A DNA stretch of 14,993 bases from Clostridium sp. CAG:448 (GTDB taxonomy: Bacteria; Bacillota; Clostridia; Oscillospirales; CAG-272). Below are positions 14,148-14,993 of the stretch, in pieces. Made by a program: the position numbers and the translations under genes. The stretch spans positions 13,129-28,121 of the forward strand of contig FR890540.1 of assembly GCA_000433415.1 (NCBI GenBank). Reading direction: 5' to 3'. How positions within the stretch are numbered: position 1 is the first letter of the stretch; the number at the start of each line of letters is the position of its first letter. Under the pieces are notes generated by a model. That model made no database searches. It was given only the letters and a program-made list of their open reading frames with translations, and had not been told where the DNA came from.

Positions 14148-14843
14148 TTATTCTGCCCCTTTCTGATTTGTCTGTGTTTGTTTGGATTCTACGCGAACTG
14201 TTCCGGCATCGTCAATCAGAAAATAGAAGGTATCTTCCAGCCGGATATGGTTTTGCGAGAGTTGTTCTTCCAGCCAGGCTTCATCCTTGCCGTAGCGTGA
14301 GAGATTGACTTTGTTGATTTTTCCGTCGGAAATCAACAAATGGGAAATGCCGCTTTCGACTGCCGTCAATCCTGCCTCCGAAATGGTTGGCTGCCGGAAT
14401 GCCGCTTTTGCGATGACGCTGATTTTTCCGTTTTGCTCCAGAATTGCATATTCCACCTGTCCGGGGTCCACAATGCTTTGCTGCCGCAATTCGCTTAGCA
14501 GTTCTTCCATGGAAATACGTGTCTTGCGTAATTCGGTGCGCTGAATCTTTCCTTTATATACCAAAAGGACCGGCTTTGTGGAAAGAAGACGCTTGCAGAT
14601 CGGAATATGGAGAAGTGCCGCAGAAAGGAATACCTCCAGGCACATCAGCGTTAAGATCGGAATGATTGCAAAAGACAGCGGGATATCCTGGTTCGTGATA
14701 GGAAGTGCAGCAATTTCGGAAAGCATAAAGGTCGTGATCAAATCGGAAATTTCCAATTCTCCCAACTGCCGCTTTCCCATAAGCCGCATTGTTACAAGCA
14801 ACAGCAAATAAATCAGAACCGTTCGCACAAAAATGGTAATCAA
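14148..14843 (-). CDS. DUF421 (YetF-type) membrane protein
   Basis: A 231-residue protein of the DUF421/YetF family. The start is taken as TTG at 14843, seven bases after GGGGAG; the GTG two codons upstream in another frame meets a stop, and translation further upstream would run through the promoter. About three membrane helices come first (IFVRTVLIYLLLLVTM; ISDLITTFMLSEIAALP; LSFAIIPILTLMCLEVFLS), with the family signature RLMGKRQLGELEISDL. A soluble C-terminal half follows: KPVLLVYKGKI, SMEELLSELRQQSI, VEYAILEQNGKISVI, all typical of DUF421. A C-terminal extension ends in Gln/Thr-rich QTQTNQKGAE. The biochemical role of the family is not settled. It forms a two-gene unit with DUF4363. Confidence 0.88.
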   Translation of the reverse strand: MITIFVRTVLIYLLLLVTMRLMGKRQLGELEISDLITTFMLSEIAALPITNQDIPLSFAIIPILTLMCLEVFLSAALLHIPICKRLLSTKPVLLVYKGKIQRTELRKTRISMEELLSELRQQSIVDPGQVEYAILEQNGKISVIAKAAFRQPTISEAGLTAVESGISHLLISDGKINKVNLSRYGKDEAWLEEQLSQNHIRLEDTFYFLIDDAGTVRVESKQTQTNQKGAE

Positions 14844-14960
14844 ACAATCACTCCCCGTTTTTACACATTTGCAGGATGCTGGATACAGTATTTGTGTGTG
14901 AAAATAGGAATATGTATAAAATAAACGATCAATATCTTCCTTGTGATAAAAAATACGGTA

Positions 14961-14988
14961 ATTATCCCCATCAAAAAAAGCTTGACAA
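14961..14988 (-). promoter_or_regulatory. Candidate promoter of the DUF421-DUF4363 pair
   Basis: On the minus strand TTGTCA (14988-14983) and GATAAT (14966-14961) are 16 nt apart. This implies a leader of about 110 nt before the TTG start. It is plausible but sits at the window edge, so other promoters outside cannot be ruled out. Confidence 0.45.
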
Positions 14989-14993
14989 ATCAT

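Noticed and set aside
14982..14987. TTGACA on the plus strand at the window end as a promoter
   Set aside because: Only a -35 box is visible and the window ends before any -10 box. The same bases form the -35 box of a minus-strand candidate.
14844..14993. Extension of the DUF421 frame to the window edge
   Set aside because: DUF421 proteins begin close to their first membrane helix. The upstream 50 residues look non-coding and overlap a promoter candidate; a ribosome-binding site supports TTG at 14843.

Overview
The window looks like a chromosomal segment of a Gram-positive, Clostridia-like Firmicute, probably from the anaerobic gut or rumen lineages. The evidence is a dgt-dnaG-rpoD cluster, a T-box leader, consensus sigma-A promoters with TTGACA/TATAAT boxes 17 nt apart, strong AGGAGG ribosome-binding sites, TTG starts, Cys-lipobox lipoproteins, and a DUF421-DUF4363 pair. 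I cannot name a species. I see no tRNA or rRNA gene, insertion sequence, phage gene or CRISPR array.

Layout. (1) 1-2569, minus strand: a T-box riboswitch with its own consensus promoter and terminator, followed by a PLP aminotransferase and trpS (cut by the window start). The two genes form one tRNA-sensing operon. (2) 2631-3697, plus strand: a BspA-like leucine-rich-repeat lipoprotein with its own promoter and a hairpin terminator. (3) 3759-4868, minus strand: a lipoprotein with a ComEC-type metallo-beta-lactamase domain. (4) 5037-9145, plus strand: dgt (dNTP triphosphohydrolase), dnaG (primase) and rpoD (primary sigma factor), a tightly packed operon for nucleotide pools, replication priming and transcription initiation. 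(5) 9146-11692, plus strand: a structured intergenic stretch, then a 732-residue solute-binding lipoprotein with no permease genes nearby. (6) 11710-12400, plus strand: a HAD-family protein with an altered catalytic motif, ending at a strong terminator. (7) 12416-14988, minus strand: an organophosphate:phosphate antiporter-type MFS transporter and, upstream of it, a DUF421-DUF4363 membrane-protein pair.

Most of the content is ordinary core genome. I do not see a convincing undescribed multi-gene system. The points most worth a second look are the T-box operon joining an aminotransferase to trpS, the four-copy GCACAGTGC repeat inside that T-box leader, in-frame short tandem duplications (one in a signal peptide beside a G7 tract, one in dgt), the Asp-to-Asn change in the HAD motif, and the hairpin-rich region between rpoD and the solute-binding lipoprotein.
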